Below, piece by piece: positions 1 to 10,865 of a DNA stretch of 64,000 bases. The position numbers and the translations under genes were made by a program. The notes beneath the pieces were generated by a model that was given only the letters and a program-made list of their open reading frames with translations, was not told the DNA's origin and made no database searches. How positions within the stretch are numbered: position 1 is the stretch's first letter; the number at the start of each line of letters is the position of its first letter. Source of the DNA: Nansenia antarctica (taxonomy: Eukaryota > Chordata > Actinopteri > Argentiniformes > Microstomatidae); assembly GCA_963989245.1 (NCBI GenBank), contig OZ022342.1, positions 54,496,817 through 54,560,816 of the forward strand, given 5' to 3'.

Positions 1-783
1 GGACCTGAAGCCAGCAGTGACTGACACCAGCCTGGTCAACTCAAACCAGGACCTCAAGCCTGACAAACCTGTAAGCAGTGCTCCTACTGTCCCTCTCTGG
101 TACACTGTTGTACTGTTATTCTCATTTTTGATCTTTATTATCTTTATTAATACTTTATTCATTTATTTTACAACCAGTCACCGGAATGTCCAGTTCATAC
201 CAGCCTGGTCCACCCTGGTGAGGACCTCAAGCCTTCTGCAGTGGTTGACGCCAGCCTGCTTCTGTCTGGTGAGGAGGCCATGCCTTCTGAAGCCAGCCTT
301 CTTCAGCCTGGCCCAGACCTGAAGCCAGCAGTGACTGACACCAGCCTGGTCAACTCAAACCAGGACCTCAAGCCTGACAAACCTGTAAGCAGTGCTCCTA
401 CTGTCCCTCTCTGATACACTGTTGTACTGTTATTCTCATTTTAGATCTGTATTATCTTTATTAATACATTATTCATTTATTTTACAACCAGTAACTGGAA
501 TGTCCAATTCATAGCTGTTCTGTAAAGGTTTTTTCTGCATTGTCTTTCTAAGGTCATGGCCACCCTAAAGCCTACAATGATAGACACTAGCCTTCTCCAG
601 GCAAGTGAGGATATCAAGATCAATGCATACCTCAGCCTGCTTCAGCCTAACCAGGACATCAAGCCTGCTGTAGTGATTGACAGCCTGGTCAAGTCTACTA
701 AGGTGAAAGGGAAGAAGAAAGGATGTGGATGGTTCTGTGGCCTTTGGAGAGCCATTAGAAGGGGTCGAGGAAAAGACAAACCT
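1..783 (+). CDS. Unrecognised repeat-rich gene, three exons (partial)
   Basis: Exons are inferred at <1-70, 178-384 and 553-783. Each ends in a GTAAGC donor and the two complete ones are multiples of three (207 and 231 nt), so the frame is phase 0 throughout and has no stop. The peptide repeats a degenerate motif of the type SLLQPGPDLKPA or TSLVNSNQDLKPDKP. The last exon ends in a basic, Cys/Trp-containing stretch (KGKKKGCGWFCGLWRAIRRG). I do not recognise the family. If an acceptor at 901 is used, the next codons are TGA TGA and the protein ends there. Alternatively the phase-0 donor at 784 is compatible with the phase-0 RhoGAP exon at 1381. Exon calls are inference from splice signals and open frame; the 5' end lies outside the window. 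Confidence 0.5.
2..504 (+). repeat. Tandem duplication, 314-bp period, exon plus intron
   Basis: The block at 2-190 recurs at 316-504 with few changes. It contains the end of one exon, its GTAAGC donor (71 and 385) and the following AT-rich intron. This is an exon-intron unit duplication that explains the repeated peptide motif in the overlapping gene. Confidence 0.8.
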
Positions 784-1013
784 GTAAGCAGTTTTTTGTT
801 TTGTTCATGTTTGTTATTATCCTGTAACACTGTTATACAGACTGTTATTGTCTGTTACACTGTTGTACTGTTTAATATCATCATCTTGTTTTGTCATGTA
901 GTGATGACAGAACTTTTTGTAAACAATGTCATTTGTCAAATTAAAAGACAGCAAAGACAGCTTCTCCTCAGAAGAGAGTATTAGAAAAACAGATGGCGAG
1001 CACAACATAGTTA

Positions 1014-1232
1014 GTGTCTAAAGAAATTGCAACTGCTGCAATTTGGCAGCATTTTGGGTTCCGACTGAATGACAAGGGAGAGCCAGCCAATCTTGACACG
1101 GCTGTGTGCAAGTTTTGTGATTTGATCACAAATCAATCCATGTGATTTTTAATCCCGCGGTAATACTCTATACCGCAGTTAAACTTGGGGAAGGTTTAAC
1201 GGTGTCAAAAATGTGATACCGTCCAACCCTAG
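1014..1232 (+). mobile_element. hAT (ZBED-like) transposon remnant
   Basis: Translation around 1018-1120 reads like the start of a BED zinc finger (IWQHFGFRL, then VCKFC), typical of ZBED1-like hAT transposases. The stretch after it (1140-1232) ends in ATACCGTCCAACCCTAG, which resembles a hAT terminal sequence common in fish. The transposase body is missing. It sits in the gap between the repeat-rich exons and the RhoGAP exons. Confidence 0.5.
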
Positions 1233-1740
1233 TCAAGGCATCCATTACTTCAACTGATCAGAGCTCCATATTTCCCTCACCTTCAGCCTTTGTTTTTACC
1301 TGGGTATAGTTGTATGTCTTGCTCTATTACTGTGGTGTCCAAGATCTTAGACAAACTATGTATGTTTCTCCCATGTGTAGGCCACCCTGGCAGACTACGC
1401 TCCAACCGTCTCTCCCATGATCCCGGCATTAGTGTTCGACTGTGTCAAGGAGATTGAACACAGGGGGATGCACGAGGTCAGTCGTCATTTTAACCAGTCA
1501 TCAAATGGTTAATAGGAACATAGATGGGCTTTACAAATGTCAGCACATTTGACATATCTGACTAACATTGTCAATGCATCGTTGTTGCATAGATATTATA
1601 GCTCTTTTCCCCTTACTGTCATCTGGCATTCCCTTTCATACAGAATCAACTTTATTTCAATGTGTATCAGTGTATTCAGTGTATTCACTAAATCACACTC
1701 TTCTTTTTTTTTCTCTTTCATCCCCTCGTCCCCAGACGGG

Positions 1741-2971
1741 TGTAACGGGGCAGGGGCAGCCCTAAAGCTTTCCAACACCCCTGCCTTCTAAGAGGATACT
1801 GTTGAGGAGCCAACCAAGGTTACCCAGACAACACCCAGAGACCAGGAACAGTCCACAATGAATCTTTATTAAAAGGAATTACAAAAGCTAATTAAAAATA
1901 GAGTCTTTAAAAACAACAGAGTCCAATGGGATGGGGTAATCCGATGGAGTCTCGACTCGGGCCCCCCCCAGGGTTAACTCCCGTCCGTATCCCGTCGGTC
2001 AAGGACCCTAAGGTCCGGCACGTCTCTATCCCGGCGTGGCGCCAATGGTCTCGCTGAGGACAGGAGGGAGAGGGACTCAACAGGTGGTATATAGACGACA
2101 GTCACACTCACGGTGCGCCCCTCCACTAACTCCCAGCTACGCTAGACCATAGGGTTAGCCCTCGATCTCCAAAATAATACAACTCAAAACAATACTTAAA
2201 ACTAAATGATCAAAGAAAACCACACAACTGTCGAGAAGACAGAAATAATAAACCACACAAATAAGGAGCTTGCCACTAGCTCGTCATAAACAACACTACT
2301 CAAAAGAATAGACACACCAAGCAAAAGCAAAATAAAGTTCACAAGACACACTGGAGAGGCTAACCCTAGAACACTATGGGCCGGTTTCATAGACCAGGCT
2401 TAAGCCTAATCCTAGACTAAAAAGCATCTTCAATGGAGATTTTACATTGAAATTGTGATTCAGTCCAGGACTAGGCTTAAGCCTTGTCTGTGAAACCAGC
2501 TCTATGTCTGTATAGGAGGCGAGCTAATAGTCCGGACGTTCCCGTCAACAACAGCGGGACTACAGTGGCCCACAGGCCGCGACAGATGATGAGGTAAGGC
2601 GTAAAGTCCACTTAACTCTGGGAAGGGTGCTTTGTGCCACACCCTCCCTTATCCCCAGTCAGGCGTTCTCTCGATTCCACGCGGGTCCCTCTGGTATCCA
2701 GCAGGGGTTCGTCTAGTGGTCGTCTTATCGGCACTCGGTGTCTCTGTACTCCCGTCTGGCCACTCGTTCTCGAACTGCGCTCCCCTCCTCTGCTTGCTGG
2801 CACCTTAAATAGAGAAAAGGGGAAGAGTGCCACTCCCAGTCCCCAATCACCATCAACCAGCACCAGGTGTGCACAGGAGGGGCAGTGACCACAACACCAA
2901 CGGTGCGCCCGACCGAAGGGAAACAAAACACAGACGAAAAAGGTTCCGCATGCAAATGTCACCCCGTGACA
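1741..2971 (-). repeat. 3' LTR of the minus-strand Gypsy
   Basis: It begins TGTCACGGGGTGAC on the minus strand at 2971 and ends at 1741 (TGTAACGG on plus). It carries a nested MITE at 2378-2503. Relative to the other LTR it has extra bases near 1750-1775. Confidence 0.92.
2378..2503. mobile_element. Foldback MITE inside the 3' LTR
   Basis: The ends read GGGCCGGTTTCA and the near-complement TGAAACCAGCTC, with internal inverted blocks such as CAGGCTTAAGCCTAATCC against GGACTAGGCTTAAGCCT. A TAT flanks each side. The same element is at the same place in the other LTR. Confidence 0.8.
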
Positions 2972-2985
2972 CTCCCCCCCACTGA
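2972..2985 (-). promoter_or_regulatory. Polypurine tract of the minus-strand Gypsy
   Basis: On the minus strand AGTGGGGGGGAG lies directly before the LTR start TGTCAC. This is the expected place and composition for the plus-strand DNA synthesis primer. Confidence 0.8.
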
Positions 2986-2991
2986 AAGGTT

Positions 2992-3261
2992 CTAGTCCCG
3001 AGAACCCCGTGTATACATGAAGGTTTCAGGGCAGCCGAAAGGTTGGATCACATGGGTCCACAATGCTCGGGCTGTGGTTACAGCGGTCTGATCTAAGGTA
3101 GGAACTGCCCATGCAAACTTAGTAAAGAGGTCAGTCATGACCAGGATGTTTTGGTAACGATCAGTAGGTCTGCTCAGTGTAAGGAAGTCGATCGCTACAA
3201 TGTCTAGGGGTGCTCTAGGAATGATGGGGACCAACGGGGCCTTACCCTCAGTTCTAGTTTT
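2992..3261 (-). pseudogene. Gypsy integrase fragment, truncated
   Basis: The frame shows the integrase core start (PLDIVAIDFLTLSRPTDRYQ, giving the first catalytic Asp) and stops after FGCPE. The second Asp and the Glu of the DDE triad are missing because the sequence runs almost straight into the LTR. A stop separates it from the upstream frame right after the HHCC-region residues ACPR. An internal deletion has removed the rest of integrase. Confidence 0.85.
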
Positions 3262-4398
3262 CTAGCGTGGGCAGGCCTGGAGCCATGCGTGTACGTCGGG
3301 CTCCATCCTGTGCCAGTAGAAGTGTCTCCGCATCATGGACAGGGTTTTCTCCAGCCCTTGGTGGCCCGTCTGGCCATGGTAGGCGGTCCACAGGTCCTGC
3401 GCTTGGTGCTGGGGCACAAGAATCTGCACCAGAGGTTCATTTGTGATTGTATCAAGACTCTTACGACACACAACTCCGTCTCTCAACACAAGCTTTTTCC
3501 ATTGCTGCAGCAATTTCTTTACTGGTTTAGGTTGTTGTTTTCTTTCAGCAGCAGGGGGCAACCCACCTCTCTCCAGATGCAACCTCACCCAGCTCAGATG
3601 TGGATCTCGCCCTTGGCGTTCGGTCCAGTGTGTCGGGTTCCACCCCCAATTTGCCGGGGCTGGCTCAGTGAACACCCCCTGGACCTCCACGACGCTCACC
3701 AACAGCTCCTCGTTCTCAGGCGGCTCAGTACCTAGTACAGGGGATTCGCCGGGTGGTGGGTGGAGTCTAGAAAGAACATCAGCGTTAGTATTCTCCCGTC
3801 CTGGGCGGTGTTTGATTTCGAAGTTAAAGTTTGCCAATTGTGCAGCCCACCTCTGTTCGACTGCTCCTAGCTTTGCTGTTCTCAAATGGACAAGGGGGTT
3901 GTTGTCGGTAAAAACTATAAACGTTGTACCCCAGAGGTAATCCTTAAACTTTTCTGTCACTGCCCATTTCAAAGCTAATAATTCTAGCTTAAAAGAGCTG
4001 TAATTCGAGTCATTTCGCTCTGCAGGGTGTAGGCTGCGACTGGCATAAGCAATAACTCTCTCGGCGCCCCCCTGATGTTGTGCCAGTACTGCGCCCAAGC
4101 CACAGTTGCTGGCATCCGTGTAGACTACGAAAGGTGAGCTGAAATCTGCATAGGCTAGGATTGGGGCTTGTAGGAGTTGCTGTTTCAACTGCTGAAAAGC
4201 TGCCTCACACATTGGAGTCCAGGTAATAGAGGGCGAGCTACGCTTGCGATTTCGTCCTGTACCAATCAGTAATTCGTTTAGAGGCTTAGCAGTCTTAGAG
4301 AAGTCCTTAATAAATCGTCTATAGTAACCTACAAAGCCTAAAAATGATCGGACTTGCCTTACAGTCTTTGGGGGTTCCCAGCTTTGGACAGCAGACAC
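3262..4398 (-). pseudogene. Gypsy pol: end of RT, RNase H, start of integrase
   Basis: Contains the post-thumb motif SFLGFVGYYRRFI, the RNase H block VVYTDASNCGLGAVL, the segment FTDNNPLVHL, and an integrase zinc-binding region near the end (GQTGHQGLEKTLSMMRRHF). The break from the preceding frame (4399-4483) holds a small direct duplication of the segment encoding FLGHQVS and several stops. Confidence 0.88.
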
Positions 4399-4483
4399 TT
4401 TCTCAGGGTCAGGGGCTGACCTGGTGGGCTAGGAACTGAGGGCTGACCTGGTGTCCTAGGAACTTCACCTCTTTCTGGAATAA

Positions 4484-6110
4484 TTAGCATTTTTCTGGCT
4501 TCAGTTTCAATCCGTAGCCTCCTAGGGACTGGAACACTTCTTCCAGGTGTCTTAGGTGAGCTGTAAAATTCTCAGAGTAAATAATTACATCGTCCAAGTA
4601 CACTAGGGCAGATTCGCTTAGTTGGTTTCCTAGACACCTCTGCATTAACCTTTGAAAAGTGGCGGGGGCATTACAAAGGCCAAAGGGCATCCTCTCAAAT
4701 TCAAAGAGCCCAAAGGGCGTGGTGAAGGCGGTCTTTTCACGGTCCTGGGGTTCCACGTCCACTTGCCAGTAACCACTGGCTAAGTCAAGGGTGGTATACC
4801 ACTCTGCTTTAGTTAGGCTGGTGAGGGAGTCCTCGATGCGGGGGAGGGGGAAAGCATCTTTGTGAGTCACCTGGTTAAGCTTTCGATAGTCTACACAGAA
4901 ACGCCATGCGCCACATTTCTTCTGAACCAATACTATTGGACAAGCCCACGGGCTAGAGCTCTCTCGAATGATTCCCCCTTCCAACATACCTTGGAGGAGA
5001 CCGCGGATCTCCTTGTAGAGTGTGGGGGGCACTGGCCGATGTCGCTCTCGGATAGGGGTTGCCTCCCCCGTAGGGATCTGGTGTTTCACCGCACCGGTCC
5101 GCCCATAGTCCTCGTCGTGGCTAGCGAACACATGTTGCCATTTGGTTAGGAGCTGTTGGAGCTGCTGTTGCTGCTCCTCCTCCAGGCCGTCACCCTGTAA
5201 TGATAGGCGTTCAGGCAACCCTCCAGTAGTCTGCAGTTGGTCCCCCCCTACCTGTACCACTCCCACCTCTACGACTCCCGGGCTCACTTCAGTCAGTGTA
5301 ATGTCTCGCCCTTCTCGAACATCCTGTGGGTTGATAACAGAGACAGTGGCCAATCTTTGTAGTTTGTCTAGGGAGATTGGAAACGGAGTGACATTTCGTA
5401 CTCTAACAGGGAGTCGGCCTCGATGCACAGTAGCCAATGTCTTGGCCACCTCGATACCTTTGCAGTCTCCCACTGGCTCCACAAGCACACATTGGTCCTG
5501 TACGGCTGATTTGGCTGGCACCTTGGCCCACAGCAGTGCCTCGCTGCGTGCTGGAACAGTCACGGTTTGGCGGTAGGCGAGCCTGGCTGTGCACTCTTGG
5601 CCACGCTCGCAGGCTGCTGCTTGTATACGCTGGCAATCTGCAAAGACACTATTCCATTCTTTGCCCAGAGGGCGTGTTTTGGGGTTAGATGACAGAGCAT
5701 TTCTGTTTAACACAAACAATTCTTCCCAACAGTCCGATATTACAGTCATGCCCAACAAGGCCCGACTGGAGCCCAGACAGACATCTTTTACTATGACTAT
5801 GCCACGATCCGGGACCTGCACCCCCCCCACTTGGAAGTTGGCTACCATATACCCAATGTAGGGGATGTTAAGGCCATTGGCGGCACGTAATGTCAGCCAG
5901 GGCGTGCAGTCTTTTGTTTGGAGCGCCTTGTCTTTAAAGAGTTCTTTACACAGGCTTTCACTAAACATGGTGACCTGGGATCCTGTATCTAATAGGCACT
6001 TAACCTTGACATTATCTACGCTTACCTCTACTGTGGGGCATGTTCCTGTTACGGTTTGTTGGGTGGGAGGGCCGGTTTGGGGGCATCCAGTGACTTGACC
6101 CGCAGTGGCC
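4484..6110 (-). pseudogene. Gypsy pol: protease and reverse transcriptase
   Basis: The open frame extends above the first Met. It includes the aspartic protease site LLDTGSQ (about 6020-6040), the RT segment WRFCVDYRKLNQVT, LDLASGYWQVDV, and the active site VYLDDVIIYS. It ends in a stop after KPEKC at 4481-4483. It is in a different frame from gag, as is usual for gag-pol frameshifting elements. Enzyme motifs are intact in this part although the downstream frame is broken. Confidence 0.88.
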
Positions 6111-6117
6111 GGTTGTC

Positions 6118-7068
6118 TTAAAAACCCTGTTCCTTCGGGGGGCAGTAGCGGCTGATGTGTCCTTTAAGCCCACAGCGGTTACAGATCGGCTGGCCCTGCG
6201 CATCCCATTGATTTCTGGTGGCGGGGGGTGGGAGTGCACAGGCTCGTTGGTTCCCCCTCCAGGTCTCCTCAGAATACACCCTCCTTCGCGGAGGGGTATC
6301 TGAAGGGTGGGTGGCGCTGTTGCTGGCCCATATCTCGTCGAGTAGAGTCTTGGTCATTTCAGACATATGCCCCTTTACCTCCTCCAGTATCTCCTTCCGG
6401 ATTTCCTGTTTTAGAACAGACCAAGATGGTTGAGTAGGGTGGGTTGGGGGTTTTGGGTGACTCACCGCTAGGCAGCTGGGCGTCGCCCACTGCTCCGCTT
6501 GTTCCGCTTCCAAAACCAAGGCCTCTTGTTTGACGTCGTCAAAGGTGAGGTCGGAGTCCTTACGCACTTCGGCCCTCAGTCGTTGGCGGATAGGTCCTTC
6601 TTTTAAGCCCATGACAAATTGATCTCGCAGAATGATGGCCTCATGCTGCGAGCCCACTGCTCTTCTACGCCTCAACCTGCAAAACAGTTCACGTAGGCGG
6701 AGGGAGAAGGATCTGAGGGATTCATTCCCCTCTTGTCTACAACTATAAAACTGAGATCTTAATACAGCGTCATGGGTAGTATCACCATACAAACGGGCCA
6801 AAAAGTCAAAGATCTTTTTTGTGGTGTCTCTATCAGTCTCATCCAGTGTCAGGACTTCACGTTTCGCCTCCCCCTCTAAAAGGCTCAACACACACTGTGC
6901 TTTCTGCCCTTCTTCAAAAGTCTGTATGTGTAGAATGTTTTCCACATATATTTTCCATGGCCCCAATTTCTCTGCTTCTAGCCCACTGAATCTCTGTAAC
7001 CATGGAGCACCCATAAAAAATGGCATCATTATGGGCTGTCCCACTACTTGTGGTCCCTCTGTAGGCAT
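6118..7068 (-). CDS. Gypsy gag polyprotein
   Basis: An uninterrupted ORF from ATG at 7066-7068 gives 316 residues. It has the retrotransposon gag core (WKIYVENIL to LRELFCRLRRR) and a C-terminal zinc knuckle CNRCGLKGHISRYC (CX2CX4HX4C) for RNA packaging. It is the only fully intact gene of this element. Confidence 0.88.
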   Translation of the reverse strand: MPTEGPQVVGQPIMMPFFMGAPWLQRFSGLEAEKLGPWKIYVENILHIQTFEEGQKAQCVLSLLEGEAKREVLTLDETDRDTTKKIFDFLARLYGDTTHDAVLRSQFYSCRQEGNESLRSFSLRLRELFCRLRRRRAVGSQHEAIILRDQFVMGLKEGPIRQRLRAEVRKDSDLTFDDVKQEALVLEAEQAEQWATPSCLAVSHPKPPTHPTQPSWSVLKQEIRKEILEEVKGHMSEMTKTLLDEIWASNSATHPSDTPPRRRVYSEETWRGNQRACALPPPATRNQWDAQGQPICNRCGLKGHISRYCPPKEQGF

Positions 7069-7101
7069 GCTGGGCAACCTCAGCTACTCAACTCAACAGT
7101 A

Positions 7102-7119
7102 ATCCTGCCGACGACGCCA
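7102..7119 (-). promoter_or_regulatory. Primer binding site, tRNA-Ser type
   Basis: On the minus strand TGGCGTCGTCGGCAGGAT starts a couple of bases after the 5' LTR. Its complement, ATCCTGCCGACGACGCCA, is close to the 3' end plus CCA of vertebrate tRNA-Ser (GAATCCTGCCGACTACGCCA from general knowledge), with about one mismatch. Confidence 0.7.
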
Positions 7120-7121
7120 AA

Positions 7122-8334
7122 TGTAACGGCGGTCCAACACCCCTGCCTTCTAAGAGGATACTGTTGAGGAGCCAACCAAGGTTACCCAGACAACACCCAG
7201 AGACCAGGAACAGTCCACAATGAATCTTTATTAAAAGGAATTATAAAAGCTAATTAAAAATAGAGTCTTTAAAAACAACAGAGTCCAATGGGATGGGGTA
7301 ATCCGATGGAGTCTCGACTTGGGCTCCCCCCCAGGGTTAACTCCCGGCCGTATCCCGTCGGTCAAGGACCCTAAGGTCCGGCACGTCTCTATCCCGGCGT
7401 GGCGCCAATGGTCTCGCTGAGGACAGGAGGGAGAGGGACTCAACAGGTGGTCTATAGACGACAGTCACTCTCAAGGTGCGCACCTCCACTAACTCCCAGC
7501 TACGCTAGACCATAGGGTTAGCCCTCGATCTCCAAAATAATACAACTCAAAACAATACTTAAAACTAAATGATCAAAGAAAACCACACAACTGTCGAGAA
7601 GACAGAAATAATAAACCACACAAATAAGGAGCTTGCCACTAGCTCGTCATAAACAACACTACTCAAAAGAATAGACACACCAAGCAAAAGCAAAATAAAG
7701 TTCACGAGAAACACTGGAGGGGCTAACCCTAGAACACTATGGGCCGGTTTCACAGACAAGGCTTAAGCCTAATCCTGGACTAAAAAACATCTTCAATGGA
7801 GATTTTACATTGAAAGTGTGATTTAGTCCAGGACTAGGCTTAAGCCTTGTCTCTGAAACCGGCCCTATGTCTGTATAGGAGGCGAGCTAATAGTCCGGAC
7901 GTTCCCGTCAACAACAGCGGGACTACAGTGGCCCACAGGCCGCGACAGATGATGAGGTAAGGCGTAAAGTCCACTTAACTCTGGGAAGGGTGCTTTGTGC
8001 CACACCCTACCTTATCCCCAGTCAGGCGTTCTCTCGATTCCACGCGGGTCCCTCTGGTATCCAGCAGGGGTTCGTCTAGTGGTCGTCTTATCGGCACTCG
8101 GTGTCTCTGTACTCCCGTCTGGCCACTCGTTCTCGAACTGCGCTCCCCTCCTCTGCTTGCTGGCACCTTAAATAGAGAAAAGGGGAAGAGTGCCACTCCC
8201 AGTCCCCAATCACCATCAACCAGCACCAGGTGTGCACAGGAGGGGCAGTGACCACAACACCAACGGTGCGCCCGACCGAAGGGAAACAAAACACAGACGA
8301 AAAAGGTTCCACATGCAAATGTCACCCCGTGACA
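7122..8334 (-). repeat. 5' LTR of the minus-strand Gypsy
   Basis: It matches 1741-2971 over nearly its full length. The outer end sits in RACGAP1 exon sequence and the inner end precedes the tRNA-Ser primer site. Confidence 0.92.
7741..7865. mobile_element. Foldback MITE inside the 5' LTR
   Basis: This is the counterpart of the element at 2378-2503, with cleaner termini (GGGCCGGTTTCA and TGAAACCGGCCC). Its presence in both LTRs shows it was copied with the LTR rather than inserted twice. Confidence 0.82.
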
Positions 8335-9548
8335 CGGGTCTGTACCGTGTTTCGGGCGCCGAGCGTACGGTGAAGAAGCTGAATGAGAAGTTCCTGAGGA
8401 CAAAGACAGCGCCGCCCCTCTGCAAGGTGGAGGACATCAACTCCATCACAGGTCTCCTCAAACACTTCCTGAGGAAACTGCCAGAGCCACTGCTCACCTT
8501 CCACCTCAACCGCACCTTCATGGAGGCAGCAGGTTGGTCCATACCATAGTAGTTACCGCCTAAGCACATGTGCATGCATGTTCCATTGCTAACATTTTCA
8601 TTTCATTTTTCTAACCGTTTGGTAGTGCTTTGTGGAAGCGTGCAGAACATATCATGGCCTTGTTCTATCGTTATTGCATGCAAGTTAAATTAATTCCACT
8701 CCTTGCCCACAGAAATCAAAGATGATGACATTAGCCTTGCAATGATATACCAGATCATCAGTGAGCTGCCTCAACCCAACAGAGACACTCTGGCCTTTTT
8801 GATGATCCACCTTAAGAGGTCAGCATTTTCCCTCATGGTCACTCCATGTTCTGCTTTTAGGAACAAAGTTGTTTTTTATCTTATTCTGAAATGCTTAAAC
8901 TCACAGCTGAAACTTCTGCTCCTTACAGGGTGGCCCAGTGTGTAGTTGACACAAAGATGGATGTCACCAACCTCGCCCGTGTGTTCGGGCCCACCTTGGT
9001 TGGCCATGCCGTCTCAGATCCCGATCCAATGACTATTTTGCAAGACACCAATAGGCAGCCACGGGTATGGATGAAGTCATATCTTATCATATAGATATTA
9101 GACATGTGCATGGGTAAAATGCATGCCAAAGAGTTGAGTTCCGGTTGGAATAGTAAAAAAAGTGCAATTGTTCAGCTAAATCAAGCAGACGTAGTATTTG
9201 ACATGATTTTGATCCAGGTCTGAAATATTTGCCGTCAGCTGAATTTAAGGCATTGTACTTCTGCTAAAGAAGTTGACCTTCTACCTTTTAACAGATGTTT
9301 ATTATGGATCACACCCATACAAAACTCTATGCATATATACTGTAGAGATGTATATTACTTATTATTATTATTATACATTATTTTCTCCTCACAGTGGTCT
9401 ATATTCAAGTTCTGATTGAGACATTGTTATTGATGTTCATAGGTGATGGAGCGCTTGCTGTCTCTCTCTGTGGAGTATTGGAGCCAGTTCCTCTCTGGCC
9501 AGAACTATGACTTCATGGGCTTTATCTGTTCCACAACAATATTGTAAT

Positions 9549-10500
9549 TGTTGTTAACACCTATATTATATAGTTATAATTATATAGTATATATATTATT
9601 ATTATTATAATTATGATTATATTATTATATCATTATTATTATTATGATATAATCATTATTATTATATTATTATATCATTATTATTTTTAGTATTTTTATT
9701 ATTATATTATATCATCATTATGATTATATTATTATTATATTATTATTATTATTATTATTATTATATTATATCATCATTATTATTATATTATTATATCATT
9801 ATTATTTATTTATTATCTTTTTTATTATTATTATTATTTTATATAATCATTATTATTATTATTATATTATTATTATTATATTATTATAATTATAATAATT
9901 ATTATATTATATAATCATTATTATTATATCATTATTAATATTATTATAATTTTTATTATTATGATTATATTATATAATCATTATTATTATATTATTATAT
10001 CATTATTAATATTATTTTTTTATTTTATTATTATTATTATTTCTTTTTTATTATTATTATTATTATATTATTATTATTATTTTATTTATTATTATATTAT
10101 ATAATCATTATTATTATATATTATTTTATATTATATAATCATTATGATTATATTATTATAGCATTATTATTATTATTATTATTATTTTAACATATTATAT
10201 AATAATAATTATTATATTATTATATCATTATTAATATTATTATTATTATTATTATTTTCATTGTTTTTATTATTATTATTTTATATAATCATTATTATAT
10301 TATTATATCATTATTAATATTAATATTTTTTATTATTATTATGATTATATAATCATTATTATTATATTATTATATCATTATTATTATTATTATTTTTTAT
10401 TATTATTATTATTATTTCATTATTAATATTTTTATTATTGTTATTTTATATAATCATTATTATTATATTATTATTATTATATTATAATATAGTTATAATA
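9549..10500. repeat. ATT/ATA-rich simple repeat, about 950 bp
   Basis: Almost pure A/T with recurring ATTATTATT, ATATTATATCATT and TATAATCATT units. It starts immediately after the last RACGAP1-like codons. The long open frames here are low-complexity artefacts. Confidence 0.95.
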
Positions 10501-10865
10501 CAATATACATAGCGGGGAGGCCATACACTTTTAACCCCAAAAACCAGCACAATCATACCATACCATAGACTCTGTGTCCGGTTTAACACCGGTACCTGCT
10601 TAGCAGGGTGACCCACCTGGCATTCTGCATGACCAAACCAAATGGATTGTATCATTAGTTGTTGTAGTTATCATTTCCCGTGATATACTATACTGTACAG
10701 TATCATGTCTTGTATATTGTCACAGCCTAGTAAACTTGCTCATGTGGTGTTCCTACTAGCATAATGACTTGTCAGGACCTACAGTGGATTTGTGTAATCT
10801 TTAGAAGAAAAAAATATTTTATAATTTCTATAGCACCTATCCCAGACCAGGGGTCCAAGAGAATC
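10501..10865. other. Non-coding spacer
   Basis: No gene, splice pair or known repeat was recognised between the AT repeat and the chromovirus. Near the right edge it contains the pre-insertion target CCAAGAGAATC. Confidence 0.6.

Larger units (their letters stand above)
1741..8334 (-). mobile_element. Complete Ty3/Gypsy LTR retrotransposon in RACGAP1 exon
   Basis: Two long direct repeats (1741-2971 and 7122-8334) bound gag and pol pieces on the minus strand. CGGG (or ACGGG, because the LTR edge base is also A) flanks both sides at 1736-1740 and 8334-8338, a 4-5 bp target duplication. The primer site next to the 5' LTR and a G-rich polypurine tract next to the 3' LTR are both present. The LTRs differ at roughly 20 sites by eye plus a small indel near 1750-1775, so the insertion is young but not brand new. 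Pol has stops and a deletion, so this copy is probably not autonomous. Confidence 0.93.
1381..9547 (+). pseudogene. racgap1: RACGAP1-like RhoGAP domain, split by a Gypsy insertion
   Basis: RACGAP1 is the centralspindlin GAP for Rho/Rac GTPases in cytokinesis. Exons: 1381-1476 (starts ATLADYAPTVSPMIPALV), one split as 1736-1740 plus 8339-8532 (TGLYRVSGAERTVKKLNEKF), 8713-8818, 8929-9064 (KMDVTNLARVFGPTLVGHAV) and 9443-9547 (ERLLSLSVEYWSQF, then divergent residues and TAA). GLYRVSG carries the expected catalytic arginine finger. Exon phases agree perfectly once the insert is ignored (96, 199, 106, 136, 105 nt). The intact acceptor (poly-T, then CCCCAG at 1730-1735) now leads only into five exon bases and then the LTR. 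Reading through gives a stop nine codons after the exon-1 end, before the arginine finger. The N-terminal coiled coil and C1 domain are absent from the window. It is either a broken copy or an insertion allele of a paralogue. Confidence 0.85.

Noticed and set aside
9720..9914. Ile/Tyr/Leu-only ORF
   Set aside because: Low-complexity translation of the ATT repeat.
9720..10500. Replication origin or matrix attachment region
   Set aside because: AT content alone is not evidence for either.
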